Below the pieces are notes generated by a model. It searched no databases. It was given only the letters and a program-made list of their open reading frames with translations, and was not told the origin of the DNA. A program made the position numbers and the translations under genes. From positions 1 through 64,000 of the forward strand of contig JAQBTQ010000003.1 of assembly GCA_027624855.1 (NCBI GenBank): 64,000 nucleotides of DNA, given 5' to 3'. This document shows, in pieces, positions 19,735 through 29,135 of this stretch; position 1 is the stretch's first letter; each line of letters opens with the position of its first letter. This stretch comes from Bacteroidota bacterium (GTDB lineage: Bacteria; Bacteroidota; Bacteroidia; Flavobacteriales_D; Sanyastnellaceae).

Positions 19735-21297
19735 ATGATAGCCATGGGATTGAATAGTCAACGGATGATGAACCAACGATCAACACGGAGTCTCCCACTT
19801 CAATCGGGTATGATTCTGATGGTGATGTTGACTTTCGTTTTGGGGTTGCATGCTCAACAGGTGCCCAATGCATCATTGGATAGCCCTCAATTACATGGTG
19901 TCCAGTCAGGTGAGACGCTTTATTCCATCGCTAGGCAATACAATTTATCTGTTCAAGATTTATTGAAGTTGAACCCAAATTGCCGTGAAACATTGTCCAT
20001 TGGCCAATTACTCAATGTACCAGCGGATGTGAGATCAGCGGGATTGTCGATTGAGCAGGTAGATTCTGATTCTGTGATAATTGATTCAATTGTGCCGATA
20101 GATTCCATAGATATTCCATTGGAAATAGAATTGACTATAGCGGATTCGACTTCAGTAAATCTTAACCTTCAGGATTCAATTGCATTGCATTGGGATTCTA
20201 TATACTTCGAAGTGGGTGATGCGCCGATTCTTTCGCCCGATACCTTGCGAGCATTGGTAGTTCTCCCATTTATGTTATCCTCGAGTAGAAGTGAATCAAC
20301 GAATGCAAGAACCAAGGCGATGAAACTTCGCACCTATGCGGAGGATTATCTTCACGGTATTCAATGGGGAGCTCAAATGCTGAGTGATTCTGGATATGCG
20401 ATTTCCTTACGCGTGAGGGATTCTGAAGTTTGGTGCGAAAAGGATTCAGTTTCGATGATTTCAGATTTGATCTGGTCTAACGTGGTTCTTGGTCCATTGA
20501 GAAAATCTGAGCTCAATGAAGTCAGTTCAATCCTACAGCATCACCCCAAGCCCCAGTGGACATTGATCAATCAAGAGTTAAAGGATGATGAATTGAATCC
20601 GGCGTTGTTTTGTCTTGATTTTTCGGAACAGCAGGCCATGCATGTGATGGCAACCTATGCTGCGGATTCAGCTAAAACCGGTTCGTCCAGACCTGTCATA
20701 CTCGTCCGGACTGGTGGGGAAGATGCCAAGTTGGAAAAAGAATTCAAGAAGGAGTTTTTGAAGCAATCGGCAGACTCATCAAGGCTGGTTATCTTGGATG
20801 GGGACATCCAATTTGCTGAAGGATTGGCTTCAAAGGTGAAACGACTTGATAACCCATTGGTCGTCATCGCAGCAGGAGAATCGGCTCGGTCTTTGTATTC
20901 GTACGTGCAAACAGAACTGGGGCAGTTGGAGGATACGGTTCGGTATCAAGTGTTGGCTCATCCCAAGACCATCAACTTTGATTTGGATTGGAATTTCCTG
21001 AATCATGCTCATTGGTCAATTCCCTCGGTAACATCGAATGATCCCTGGAAATCGACAGAATCATTCGCTGAGATCAAGACTTATCGAAAGCTTTTTGGAA
21101 TTGACCCTTCTGACGTGGCCATAAAAGGGTGTGATGCCATCATCGAATCGGCTAAATGGCAACGTCTACCTTGGCCTCTGCCGCAACAAATCATGCACGT
21201 TCCTAAATGGAATTGGAATCCTGATTTACGACAGTACGTCAATGAAAATTGTTTCATCCTTGGCTACGAGGATGGTGCGTGGTTGCCCGTGGATTGA
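19735..21297 (+). CDS. LysM-domain envelope protein with a periplasmic binding-protein-like region
   Basis: I use the ATG at 19735, five bases after an AGGTGAGG ribosome-binding-like stretch; GTG at 19726 and later ATGs are possible. After an N-terminal hydrophobic signal (ending GLHAQ) comes a single LysM domain (about residues 54-96: HGVQSGETLYSIARQYNL ... IGQLLNVP), which binds peptidoglycan. The remaining ~370 residues alternate beta strands and helices like a type I periplasmic binding fold, as in other Bacteroidota proteins that pair LysM with such a domain. It would sit in the periplasm bound to the wall. No ligand can be named. It is convergent with lolA. Confidence 0.78.
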   Translation: MIAMGLNSQRMMNQRSTRSLPLQSGMILMVMLTFVLGLHAQQVPNASLDSPQLHGVQSGETLYSIARQYNLSVQDLLKLNPNCRETLSIGQLLNVPADVRSAGLSIEQVDSDSVIIDSIVPIDSIDIPLEIELTIADSTSVNLNLQDSIALHWDSIYFEVGDAPILSPDTLRALVVLPFMLSSSRSESTNARTKAMKLRTYAEDYLHGIQWGAQMLSDSGYAISLRVRDSEVWCEKDSVSMISDLIWSNVVLGPLRKSELNEVSSILQHHPKPQWTLINQELKDDELNPALFCLDFSEQQAMHVMATYAADSAKTGSSRPVILVRTGGEDAKLEKEFKKEFLKQSADSSRLVILDGDIQFAEGLASKVKRLDNPLVVIAAGESARSLYSYVQTELGQLEDTVRYQVLAHPKTINFDLDWNFLNHAHWSIPSVTSNDPWKSTESFAEIKTYRKLFGIDPSDVAIKGCDAIIESAKWQRLPWPLPQQIMHVPKWNWNPDLRQYVNENCFILGYEDGAWLPVD

Positions 21298-21314
21298 TTG
21301 CCGCTGGGATTGGA

Positions 21315-21974
21315 TTAGATTCGGTTATCGACCAAGTTCACACCCGGATAATCCGAAGGCTTGAATGTAAATTTTGAGGCAGCCACTTTTGCTTGTGGGT
21401 TGAATGTCTCCACATCGTAAGTCATGTCGGTTCCATCACGACCCTTCACAATTGCTCGTTTCAATTCCAAAGCATTTTCGTCGATAAAAAGTTGAATGGT
21501 ATGAAACGGTTTTTCGTCAGCGGATAGCGGATAGAGATTGATTTGAATGAGTGATTGCCCTTTCACTTTTGATGGGCCTTTCCACTCCGTCTTGAAATCA
21601 TCTTCCCAAATGGTAAAGAGCTTTGCAGGATCTAGGCCTTCCTCTGCCATCACCTCGGCGTCGTCGATGTAGCAATCGTTTACACCGGGCTCGTAGGTCC
21701 AAATGGTGATGCCATCAGAAACGATGATGTATTCTCCAATGTCCAGATGATACTTGGATCCATCGACATAAATTTTGCCCGATTGTGTCGATTCGAAGTC
21801 GCTTGCGCGATCGACCATTTTTGAAGTGTAGGTCGCTTCAATCGATCCATATGACTTTGCCTGGTTGCTCAACTTATTGAGCAACGCATCAGCGTCTTGG
21901 CCCCAAACATTTGATGCAGTAAAAAGGCCTAAGGCGAAAAACAGAGGTAATTTCATAATGCGAAGATGCTTCAT
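21315..21974 (-). CDS. lolA: Outer-membrane lipoprotein carrier protein LolA-like
   Basis: LolA carries lipoproteins across the periplasm from LolCDE to the outer membrane. The 219-residue product has a signal peptide ending in VWGQ, then the LolA half-barrel pattern: an amphipathic helix (DADALLNKLSNQAKSYGSIEATY), a strand series including GKIYVDGSKYHLDIGEYIIVSDGITIWTY-type repeats, and a C-terminal strand. Its ATG overlaps the ftsK stop (ATGA at 21971-21974), an arrangement I also associate with other Bacteroidota. Lipoproteins are abundant in this window, in line with need for the pathway. Confidence 0.88.
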   Translation of the reverse strand: MKHLRIMKLPLFFALGLFTASNVWGQDADALLNKLSNQAKSYGSIEATYTSKMVDRASDFESTQSGKIYVDGSKYHLDIGEYIIVSDGITIWTYEPGVNDCYIDDAEVMAEEGLDPAKLFTIWEDDFKTEWKGPSKVKGQSLIQINLYPLSADEKPFHTIQLFIDENALELKRAIVKGRDGTDMTYDVETFNPQAKVAASKFTFKPSDYPGVNLVDNRI

Positions 21975-24553
21975 GCATCTCCCTTCTGCAACATCTGTTC
22001 CAAACTCATTTCATCTGGAACCAAAACTTTTCTTGCCTTCGACCCTTCAAATGGCCCAATGATCCCGGCGTCTTCTAACTGGTCAATGATTCTTCCGGCT
22101 CGATTATACCCAATTTTCATTTTTCGCTGCAGCAATGAAGTCGACCCTTGTTGATGGATAACAATCACGCGTGCAGCTTCTTCGAACATGTCATCTCGCT
22201 CTTCGTCGCTGATGTGCCCCGATTCGCCAGCCCCGCCTTCTTCTGTGTATTCCGGAAGCATGAATGCGTCAGGATAACCCTGTTGGCTTCCAATGAATTC
22301 GCAAATTGCTTCGACTTCTGGGGTGTCGACAAATCCACATTGTATACGAATCAAATCGTTTCCTGTGCTCATAAGCATGTCGCCTCGACCAATCAATTGA
22401 TCCGCGCCTCCAGCGTCAAGGATGGTGCGAGAGTCAATTTTTGAAGTAACCCGGAAAGCGATCCGCGCGGGGAAATTTGCTTTGATTGTTCCCGTGATGA
22501 TGTTTACCGATGGACGCTGTGTTGCAATAATGAGGTGGATGCCGATTGCTCGTGCCAATTGAGCCAACCGTGCAATAGGAGTTTCCACCTCTTTCCCGGC
22601 TGTCATAATCAAATCGGCAAATTCATCCACAACAAGCACGATGTAAGGAAGGTAGCGGTGTCCTTCTTCAGGGTTTAACCTTCTTCGAATGAATTTAGCG
22701 TTGTACTCGGCTAGGTTTCGACACTGTGCGTCTTTCAACAAATCATACCGTTGGTCCATTTCAATGCACAACGAATTCAATGTCGCGACAACTTTCGAGG
22801 TATCAGTAATGATTGCCTCTTCAGAATCGGGCAGTTTGGCCAAGTAATGACGTTCGATGTGATTGAACAAGGTCAATTCTACCTTTTTCGGGTCGACCAA
22901 AACAAATTTTAATTGGGCTGGATGCTTACGGTAAAGCAAGCTGACGAGAATCGCATTCAACCCGACAGACTTTCCCTGACCGGTAGCACCAGCCATGAGC
23001 AAGTGAGGCATTTTAGCGAGGTCGAAAACAAAAGTTTCGTTCGAAATGGTTTTACCCATTGCTATAGGAAGCGCGGCCTTAGAATTGTTGAATTTGTCTG
23101 AAGCAATCAATGATCGCATGGAGACAATGTCAGGGTTGGAGTTGGGGACTTCAATTCCAATGGTACCTCTTCCTGGAATCGGAGCAATGATTCGAATTCC
23201 GAGCGCTGCGAGACTCAAAGCGATGTCGTCTTCTAGGTTTTTAATTTTAGAAATCCGAATGCCCGGCGCGGGAACAATCTCATACAAGGTAACTGTTGGA
23301 CCAACTTCAGCAGAAATGCTTGAAACTTCAATGCTAAAATTTCGAAGGGTTTCAATGATCCGCGTTTTGTTCGCTCCCAACTCCTCTTCAGAGACTTGAA
23401 CTTTTCCATCTCCATGACGAACGAGTAAGTCGAGGTTGGGCAATTCAAATCGACTCAAGTCCAAGGTTGGGTCGTACTCACCGAAATCTTGCACTTTTTG
23501 ATCAATCTCATCTTCAGAAAGCTGGGCTTCATCGGATATGATTTTCACCTCCAACGCTAAATCATCCTCTTCAGAATTCACCATCGCTTGCGAAGATGCT
23601 GGATGGGAGGCGGGAGTGGGAGATTCGGCTATGGGCTCAGGGTCAAATTCATCTTCTGAATCATCGAGCAGTTCATTTAAGGCAGCTTCGGATGCGTCAT
23701 TCCAATCGCTGTTTTCCTCTTCCTCTTCAGAAAGAGGATATTCTTCAAGATCCGGATCGAATGGGGGGTCGTCATCATCGTAAGAATCATCATCATCCAT
23801 TCCTTCTTCCCATGTGCTGGTTTCTCGATCTTCTGAAACAAACCAATTCTTGATGGATTCGAATGAAAAACGAGGCAGTGATTCCAATCGAGGTTGGAAA
23901 TAAAACATGGCGATTGCGATGATGACGGTAAATATGACCAATCCACTTCCTAGATTTCCTAGATAGACCAATCCCAAATCAGTCGTGAATCGTCCTGTGG
24001 CGCCGACCCAATGATCCCAACCGCTGTTGCCCCAGTTGCCAGTGAGGGTGGCGAGAAAACCGCCTACCCATGGAATGAAAATCATCCAAAAGAAAGCAAA
24101 CCGAAGAAGTTTCCATCTGGATTCCAGCTTTTTACGAGAAATCAATGGCCATGCGATGACTGCTAAAATGATGGGCCAGGCTAATGCGCCGACACCAAAT
24201 CCTTGTCGGCCTACCCAAAAAGCAAAATAGGCTCCAATTCCCCCGAGCCAGTTATGGAAAGGCTCGCGTTGGGATGCGTCCATTGCATTGCCCAATCCTT
24301 CGAAAACGAGCGCATAATCTTGTGCCCCAGTAAATAGCCCTGAAACCAAAGCAAGGCATAAAAAAAGCGCTCCCGCCATGAGTAATGTGCCAGCTGCCGC
24401 TTGAATCCGGGGGTCTTCCAATTTCGTTTTTAACCGTTGGAATCGTTGTGCGATTTTGCTCGGTTCGGCGTTTTTAGACGAAGCATCGTCTTGCTTATTC
24501 GCTTTTTTTGGAATGGAGTTTTTGGCCTTTTTGGCTGGTTTGGATCGGAACAT
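21971..24553 (-). CDS. ftsK: DNA translocase FtsK/SpoIIIE
   Basis: FtsK pumps chromosomal DNA through the closing septum and aligns dimer-resolution sites. The 860-residue protein has a Lys-rich N-terminus, four membrane helices (about 55-235), an acidic Asp/Glu/Ser-rich linker (about 245-345), and the RecA-like motor with Walker A GATGQGKS (about residue 520), VLVDPKKVELTLF and the Walker B segment LVVDEFADL. The C-terminal winged-helix gamma domain (GSTSLLQRKMKIGYNRAGRIIDQLE region) that reads KOPS-type DNA is present. The linker is shorter than in E. coli, as usual for Bacteroidota. lolA follows with an ATGA overlap. Confidence 0.97.
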   Translation of the reverse strand: MFRSKPAKKAKNSIPKKANKQDDASSKNAEPSKIAQRFQRLKTKLEDPRIQAAAGTLLMAGALFLCLALVSGLFTGAQDYALVFEGLGNAMDASQREPFHNWLGGIGAYFAFWVGRQGFGVGALAWPIILAVIAWPLISRKKLESRWKLLRFAFFWMIFIPWVGGFLATLTGNWGNSGWDHWVGATGRFTTDLGLVYLGNLGSGLVIFTVIIAIAMFYFQPRLESLPRFSFESIKNWFVSEDRETSTWEEGMDDDDSYDDDDPPFDPDLEEYPLSEEEEENSDWNDASEAALNELLDDSEDEFDPEPIAESPTPASHPASSQAMVNSEEDDLALEVKIISDEAQLSEDEIDQKVQDFGEYDPTLDLSRFELPNLDLLVRHGDGKVQVSEEELGANKTRIIETLRNFSIEVSSISAEVGPTVTLYEIVPAPGIRISKIKNLEDDIALSLAALGIRIIAPIPGRGTIGIEVPNSNPDIVSMRSLIASDKFNNSKAALPIAMGKTISNETFVFDLAKMPHLLMAGATGQGKSVGLNAILVSLLYRKHPAQLKFVLVDPKKVELTLFNHIERHYLAKLPDSEEAIITDTSKVVATLNSLCIEMDQRYDLLKDAQCRNLAEYNAKFIRRRLNPEEGHRYLPYIVLVVDEFADLIMTAGKEVETPIARLAQLARAIGIHLIIATQRPSVNIITGTIKANFPARIAFRVTSKIDSRTILDAGGADQLIGRGDMLMSTGNDLIRIQCGFVDTPEVEAICEFIGSQQGYPDAFMLPEYTEEGGAGESGHISDEERDDMFEEAARVIVIHQQGSTSLLQRKMKIGYNRAGRIIDQLEDAGIIGPFEGSKARKVLVPDEMSLEQMLQKGDA

Positions 24554-24659
24554 AGCAGGTGTGGCCTAATCAGGTTTAAATCTAAAACGACAGAACGCCT
24601 GCATTACTTGTGTTTAGCGTAGCTTTTCCACTGTAAATTGTTGGGTTTGCAAAAAGCCC

Positions 24660-24689
24660 TTGTCAGCTCAGCAGGATTGGTTATATTTG
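24660..24689 (+). promoter_or_regulatory. Bacteroidota-type promoter of rpmG
   Basis: A TTG at 24660-24662 is separated by 19 bases from TATATTTG at 24682-24689, an exact match to the TTG/TAnnTTTG consensus of Bacteroidota housekeeping sigma factor. The rpmG start follows 18 bases downstream. Confidence 0.7.
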
Positions 24690-24707
24690 CACCCCAATTC
24701 TTCAAAG

Positions 24708-24890
24708 ATGGCCAAGAAAGGCAACCGTATACAAGTGATTTTGGAGTGCACAGAGCACAAGGAGTCTGGCATGCCAGGAACTTCTCGTTACATCACAACA
24801 AAGAACCGGAAGAATACTCCGGATCGAATCGAAATGAAGAAGTATAACCCGGTGTTGCGCAAGTACACCCTCCATAAAGAGATTAAATAA
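24708..24890 (+). CDS. rpmG: 50S ribosomal protein L33
   Basis: The 60-residue product beginning [18 protein letters not shown], with [24 protein letters not shown], is L33 of the large ribosomal subunit. I set the start at 24708 because the family begins with MAKKxNR; the frame is open upstream but would run through the promoter. The cysteine pairs of the zinc-binding C+ form are missing (only one Cys), so this is a C- type. DUF4295 follows eight bases after the stop, then ftsY. Confidence 0.96.
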   Translation: MAKKGNRIQVILECTEHKESGMPGTSRYITTKNRKNTPDRIEMKKYNPVLRKYTLHKEIK

Positions 24891-24898
24891 TCTGAGTC

Positions 24899-25054
24899 AT
24901 GGCAAAGAAAACAGTCGCTTCGCTTCAGACTGGAGGCGGAAAACAACATACCAAAGTCATCAAAATGGTGCGCAGCGCCAAAACGGGTGCATACACATTT
25001 CGAGAAGAAGTCGTGCACAATGACGAGGTGAAGGATTGGTTGGCTCGCGACTAA
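24899..25054 (+). CDS. DUF4295 small basic protein, probably ribosome-associated
   Basis: This 51-residue frame (MAKKTVASLQTGGGKQHTKV ... DEVKDWLARD) starts eight bases after rpmG. It matches the DUF4295 family, a Bacteroidota-restricted protein found directly after rpmG. It is rich in Lys/Arg and lacks a signal peptide. Co-transcription with L33 and its composition suggest a ribosomal or translation-linked role; that is inference. It is followed by a strong terminator. Confidence 0.9.
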   Translation: MAKKTVASLQTGGGKQHTKVIKMVRSAKTGAYTFREEVVHNDEVKDWLARD

Positions 25055-25082
25055 TCGCGCTGGAACCGCTGCAATGATTTTC

Positions 25083-25117
25083 GGGCCGAACTCCAGCGGA
25101 GGCGGCCCTTTTTTTTT
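25083..25117 (+). terminator. Rho-independent terminator after rpmG-DUF4295
   Basis: GGGCCG (25083-25088) pairs with CGGCCC (25103-25108), with a nested CTCC/GGAG hairpin inside the loop, followed by nine consecutive T residues. It ends 20 bases before the ftsY start, so ftsY probably has its own promoter or depends on readthrough. Confidence 0.85.
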
Positions 25118-25137
25118 CTTTGATTCCCACCCATCCA

Positions 25138-26112
25138 ATGAGTTTTTTCAAACGCATTTTTGGTCAAAAGCAGAAAGAAAGCCTCGATAGTGGCCTTGAA
25201 AAGTCGCGCAAGAACGTTTTCCAAAAGTTGGCGAAGGTTTTCACGGGCAGGCGGAGGGTAGACGAGGATCTTATGGATGATTTGGAAGAGGCACTAATTA
25301 CTGCGGATGTAGGGGTTGAAACTACAATGAAAATCTTGGATCGTCTGCGGAAAAGGGCTCGCTTTGAGGCATACGCAGAGGTGCAAGAGCTGTATGAAAT
25401 GCTCCGAGAGGAGATAGCAGGATTGTTCCAACATGTCCGTACTGAAGACCAAGTCGATGTTCAGTCTACAAAGCCCCGTGTCATTATGGTCGTCGGAGTC
25501 AATGGCGTAGGAAAAACGACGTCCATTGGAAAACTCGCTTATCGATACCATTCCGAGGGCCAACGTGTCTTGTTGGGCGCGGCAGATACTTTTCGAGCTG
25601 CCGCAATTGACCAATTAAAAATTTGGTCGGAACGTGCCGAAGTTGAGATGATTTCGCAACACATGGGCGCGGATCCTGCAGCAGTTGCATATGACACCTT
25701 AGAAGCCGCAGTAGCCAGAAATGCAGATGTTGTGATCATTGACACAGCGGGTCGATTGCACAATAAGCGTGGGTTAATGGATGAGCTTTCTAAAATCAGA
25801 AATGTGATGGATCGCATTGTCCCAGGGGCTCCGCATGAGGTGTTGTTGGTTTTGGATGGTTCTACAGGACAAAATGCAGTCGAGCAGGCGAAGCAGTTTA
25901 CATCGGCAACAGAAGTGACTGGATTGGTTTTGACTAAACTGGACGGCACAGCAAAGGGAGGAGTGGTGCTTGCAATTTCTGATCAACTGAATATTCCTGT
26001 ACGATTCATTGGCATAGGAGAGAAAATGGAAGATTTGCAAGATTTTGAAATGATTGAATTCATCGACAGCTTGCTTCCATCGAATTGGGAGGAAGAGTCC
26101 TATCCAGATTGA
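25138..26112 (+). CDS. ftsY: Signal recognition particle receptor FtsY
   Basis: FtsY is the GTPase that docks SRP-ribosome complexes at the inner membrane. The start is the ATG at 25138 (324 residues); the frame is open 18 bases further up from a TTG. A short basic N-terminus (SFFKRIFGQKQKES) replaces the long acidic A domain of E. coli. The NG domain shows G1 GVNGVGKTTS (about 120-129), GAADTFRAAA, DTAGR (about 203-207), TKLDGTAKGG (about 267-276) and the C-terminal GIGEKMEDLQ. rimO follows 21 bases downstream. Confidence 0.97.
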   Translation: MSFFKRIFGQKQKESLDSGLEKSRKNVFQKLAKVFTGRRRVDEDLMDDLEEALITADVGVETTMKILDRLRKRARFEAYAEVQELYEMLREEIAGLFQHVRTEDQVDVQSTKPRVIMVVGVNGVGKTTSIGKLAYRYHSEGQRVLLGAADTFRAAAIDQLKIWSERAEVEMISQHMGADPAAVAYDTLEAAVARNADVVIIDTAGRLHNKRGLMDELSKIRNVMDRIVPGAPHEVLLVLDGSTGQNAVEQAKQFTSATEVTGLVLTKLDGTAKGGVVLAISDQLNIPVRFIGIGEKMEDLQDFEMIEFIDSLLPSNWEEESYPD

Positions 26113-26133
26113 AAGAATTAAGGCCATCAACTC

Positions 26134-27447
26134 ATGAGAACCCGAAGCGCCCGATCGAGAAAAGTCAATGTTGTCACATTGGGTTGTGCGAAGAATATTT
26201 TTGATTCAGAGGTTCTCATGGGCCAGTTGCGTGCCAATGATTTTGAAGTCGAGCACGAGAGTCAAAAAGATGATTCAGGAATCGTCATTGTGAATACGTG
26301 CGGGTTCATTGAGAGCGCCAAGCAAGAAAGCATCGATACCATCATTCAATTCTCAGAAGCAAAAAAGGCAGGGATTGTAGATCGCGTGTATGTTACTGGA
26401 TGCCTATCAGAGCGTTATAAAGATGAACTTCAAGAGGGTATACCTGAGGTCGATGCCTGGTTCGGCACGCGTGACTTACCCCGGCTTCTTAAAACGTTAA
26501 AGGCGGATTATAAAAAAGAGTTGGTTGGCGAAAGGTTGTTGACTACTCCAGCTCATTATGCTTACCTGAAAATAGCAGAAGGATGCGATCGGCCGTGCGC
26601 GTTCTGTGCCATTCCGCTCATGCGCGGGCGCCATGTTTCTACTCCAATGGAAGAGCTGGTAAAGCAGGCAGAGGCGCTGGTTACCAATGGGACGAGAGAA
26701 ATCATCCTCATCGCCCAAGATTTGACCTATTATGGTTTGGATTTGTACAAGAAGCGTAAGCTTGCTGAATTGGTAGATCGCTTGAGTGATGTGCAAGGAT
26801 TGGATTGGATTCGACTGCATTATGCCTTTCCTACAGGATTTCCAATGGATGTATTGGACATCATGGCACAGAAGTCCAATGTGTGCAATTATTTGGACAT
26901 GCCGCTGCAACATGCTTCGGATGACATACTCAAATCCATGCGCAGGGGCATCACGCAGGAAAAAATGGAGCGGTTAATTGGTGAAATCAGAAACCGCATT
27001 CCTGAAATCGCTCTACGAACAACCCTGATAAGTGGTTTCCCGGGAGAAACGGAAGCCCATCACCAGGATTTGTTGCGTTGGATGGAGCGCATGCGGTTTG
27101 AACGTGCTGGTTGCTTTACTTATTCTCATGAAGAGAACACCCATGCTTATACCATGGAGGATTCGGTTTCTGAGGATGAAAAGAAACGCCGTGTTGATGA
27201 GATCATGTCCCAGCAAGCGGGCATTTCGTTTGAATTGAATCAAAAATTCATTGGTTCGGAACAACGCGTTTTGGTGGATCGATTAGAAGAGGGAATTTGG
27301 GTCGGTCGCACAGAATGGGATTCGCCAGATGTGGATAATGAGGTCAGAATTTCCACGCCAGACGACGTGCATCTGCGATTGGGGGATTTTGTGAAAGTAC
27401 ACGTAGAAAGTGCAACCGAATTTGATTTGCATGGAAGATTGGCTTGA
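26134..27447 (+). CDS. rimO: Ribosomal protein S12 methylthiotransferase RimO
   Basis: RimO, a radical-SAM enzyme, adds a methylthio group to Asp of ribosomal protein S12. The 437-residue product has the N-terminal UPF0004 domain with cluster cysteines (LGCAKN Cys18, NTCGF, TGCLSERY), the radical-SAM motif CDRPCAFC (Cys151, Cys155, Cys158) and a C-terminal TRAM domain (about 375-437). VDAWFGTRDL and MPLQHASDDILKSMRRG are family-typical and separate it from MiaB. Its end overlaps the queE start by 17 bases. Confidence 0.96.
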   Translation: MRTRSARSRKVNVVTLGCAKNIFDSEVLMGQLRANDFEVEHESQKDDSGIVIVNTCGFIESAKQESIDTIIQFSEAKKAGIVDRVYVTGCLSERYKDELQEGIPEVDAWFGTRDLPRLLKTLKADYKKELVGERLLTTPAHYAYLKIAEGCDRPCAFCAIPLMRGRHVSTPMEELVKQAEALVTNGTREIILIAQDLTYYGLDLYKKRKLAELVDRLSDVQGLDWIRLHYAFPTGFPMDVLDIMAQKSNVCNYLDMPLQHASDDILKSMRRGITQEKMERLIGEIRNRIPEIALRTTLISGFPGETEAHHQDLLRWMERMRFERAGCFTYSHEENTHAYTMEDSVSEDEKKRRVDEIMSQQAGISFELNQKFIGSEQRVLVDRLEEGIWVGRTEWDSPDVDNEVRISTPDDVHLRLGDFVKVHVESATEFDLHGRLA

Positions 27448-28045
27448 GGTTCAGTATCCGGTCATGGAGCATTTTCTGACCGTTCAGGGAGAAGGAGCCT
27501 ATACCGGAGTATCAGCGTTCTTCATTCGACTCGGTGGGTGTGATGTTGGCTGCTCATGGTGCGACGTTAAGGAAAGTTGGGACGTAAACGCTCATCCCAA
27601 ATTGACCGTTAGAGCATTGTTGGAAGAGGCGAAATCATCAAATGCTCCCATTTGCGTTGTGACCGGGGGCGAACCGGCGATGCATGACTTAAATGCACTT
27701 ACGACGGGACTTCATTCCATTGGAATGCGAACGCACATTGAGACTTCTGGCACACACCAATTGACCGGGAAATGGGACTGGGTTACTTTTTCTCCCAAGC
27801 GATTCAAAGAAGCCGTTCAGGGCATTCACCAGGTGGCCCAGGAGTTAAAGGTCATCGTAGTCAATCGACAAGACATCGGTTGGGGAGAAGAGCACGCCGA
27901 GTTAATGACGGAAGAGGCGAAATTGTATTTTCAACCCGAATGGGATCGACAGTCCAAGGTGTTGCCCTACATCATGAACCACTTGAAAACCAATCCCCGT
28001 TGGAGATTGAGCTTACAAAGTCATAAGTACTTGGGATTGCCTTAA
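27431..28045 (+). CDS. queE: 7-carboxy-7-deazaguanine synthase QueE
   Basis: QueE, a radical-SAM enzyme, contracts the ring of carboxy-tetrahydropterin to 7-carboxy-7-deazaguanine in queuosine biosynthesis. I choose the ATG at 27431 (204 residues), inside the end of rimO. The family start EHFLTVQGEGAYTG is followed by CDVGCSWCD (Cys37, Cys41, Cys44), the CX3CX2C cluster motif, and by VTGGEPAMH and HIETSGTH. No other que gene is in the window. Overlap with rimO suggests co-translation; both enzymes act in the translation machinery. Confidence 0.93.
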   Translation: MEDWLEVQYPVMEHFLTVQGEGAYTGVSAFFIRLGGCDVGCSWCDVKESWDVNAHPKLTVRALLEEAKSSNAPICVVTGGEPAMHDLNALTTGLHSIGMRTHIETSGTHQLTGKWDWVTFSPKRFKEAVQGIHQVAQELKVIVVNRQDIGWGEEHAELMTEEAKLYFQPEWDRQSKVLPYIMNHLKTNPRWRLSLQSHKYLGLP

Positions 28046-28055
28046 TCGACCCGAT

Positions 28056-29135
28056 TCAATGGGTCAAACGCAATCGAAGGGTAGCTGATTTGGGTTGTGC
28101 GCGACAGCATAACATCATTCCTTTTGAGCGCTCTTCTTCGGTTAAGCCACTGATGCCTAAAGGTTGAATTTCTCCATCCAACACTTCCGCTTGACAAGAC
28201 AGGCAGATTCCTCCACTGCATCCACTTGGCACATTAATTCCGGCTTGGGCTGCAGCTTGAAGTATGGATGTGCCCTCTCCGTGCATTACGAAGGATTTGG
28301 TTCCCAAATCTTGTTCAATGATGACTTCGCAATTGGGACGTTGAGCTTGCCGAGCTGTTTCTGACGGAACTTGATTTTGATGCGATAAAGGCCTGGAAGT
28401 GAAATGCTCTGTGAAACGCTGATCCATTGGGATATCCAGTGCATCTAAGCCACGGTGGATTTCTTCCATCATTCCAAAGGGACCGCAAATCAAAAAGGTG
28501 GCAGATTCGAAGCCGGGTTGCTGAGCCACCCATCTTTGGATTTTATCGCGATTGAATCGATTCGTCGAATGGGTCAACCCGGCAGATCCTTCGGTGTGCC
28601 ATTGATAAGCTGCAACGTATGGTTCACTGGTCAATTGCCGGATTTCATTCTTCAAAAGTGTCCTTCGCTCGGAACGGCTGGATTGATACAATGTCACCCG
28701 ATGAGGCAAAGGGCTTTTAACAGCATGATAGAGGCAGCTGTATATGGGGGAAATCCCTATTCCTCCAGCAAAAGCGATGAAGTTTTGGGCTTTTGAATCC
28801 CAGGAATCGTCCCACAAATCGGTGCCAATTCCTACCATTCGAAGCATGTCTCCCGCCTGAGCCTCCGAATGGAAAAATCGACTGGCTCTTCCTCCACGGA
28901 CGTTTTTGACCAAAAATGAGAATTGCGCAGCGGAATCATCCTTAAGCAAAGAATACGTTCTTCTAATTTCGGGTTGGATGGGAAGCATAAACGTCGCATG
29001 AACTCCGGGTTTTTTCAACTCCTCCCTTACGCTGGAGGGTAAGTCATCAGCTGACAATTGAACGCGCACAGTATCGGGCGCTTCGTGTTCAATGTGCTCA
29101 ATTCTCACCACCATGTCCGATTGAAGTGTACCCAT
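28056..29135 (-). CDS. FNR-type flavin reductase with C-terminal 2Fe-2S ferredoxin domain (PaaE/Hcr-like)
   Basis: The 359-residue product has a FAD-binding beta-barrel with RRTYSLLKDD (the RxYS flavin motif), a nucleotide-binding domain with GGIGISPIYS and ICGPFGMMEEI, and a plant-type ferredoxin domain at the end (CSGGICLSC, Cys306, Cys311, Cys314, with a fourth cysteine near 344). This order matches PaaE of the phenylacetyl-CoA epoxidase and related reductases, which pass electrons from NAD(P)H to an oxygenase. No paaABC genes are nearby, so the partner is unknown and a general ferredoxin-NADP reductase role is equally possible. Confidence 0.88.
   Translation of the reverse strand: MGTLQSDMVVRIEHIEHEAPDTVRVQLSADDLPSSVREELKKPGVHATFMLPIQPEIRRTYSLLKDDSAAQFSFLVKNVRGGRASRFFHSEAQAGDMLRMVGIGTDLWDDSWDSKAQNFIAFAGGIGISPIYSCLYHAVKSPLPHRVTLYQSSRSERRTLLKNEIRQLTSEPYVAAYQWHTEGSAGLTHSTNRFNRDKIQRWVAQQPGFESATFLICGPFGMMEEIHRGLDALDIPMDQRFTEHFTSRPLSHQNQVPSETARQAQRPNCEVIIEQDLGTKSFVMHGEGTSILQAAAQAGINVPSGCSGGICLSCQAEVLDGEIQPLGISGLTEEERSKGMMLCCRAQPKSATLRLRLTH

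Noticed and set aside
24666-24700. AGCTCAGCAGGATTGGTTA resembles a tRNA D-arm
   Set aside because: No acceptor, anticodon or T-arm can be folded around it, and the stretch contains the rpmG promoter box TATATTTG.
28048-28065. GACCC/GGGTC hairpin between queE and the flavin reductase
   Set aside because: The stem has only five pairs, there is no T-run on either strand, and it overlaps the reductase stop region; not convincing as a terminator.
28056-29135. Part of a phenylacetate degradation (paa) operon
   Set aside because: The protein has PaaE-like layout but no paa genes are adjacent; the layout alone does not fix the pathway.
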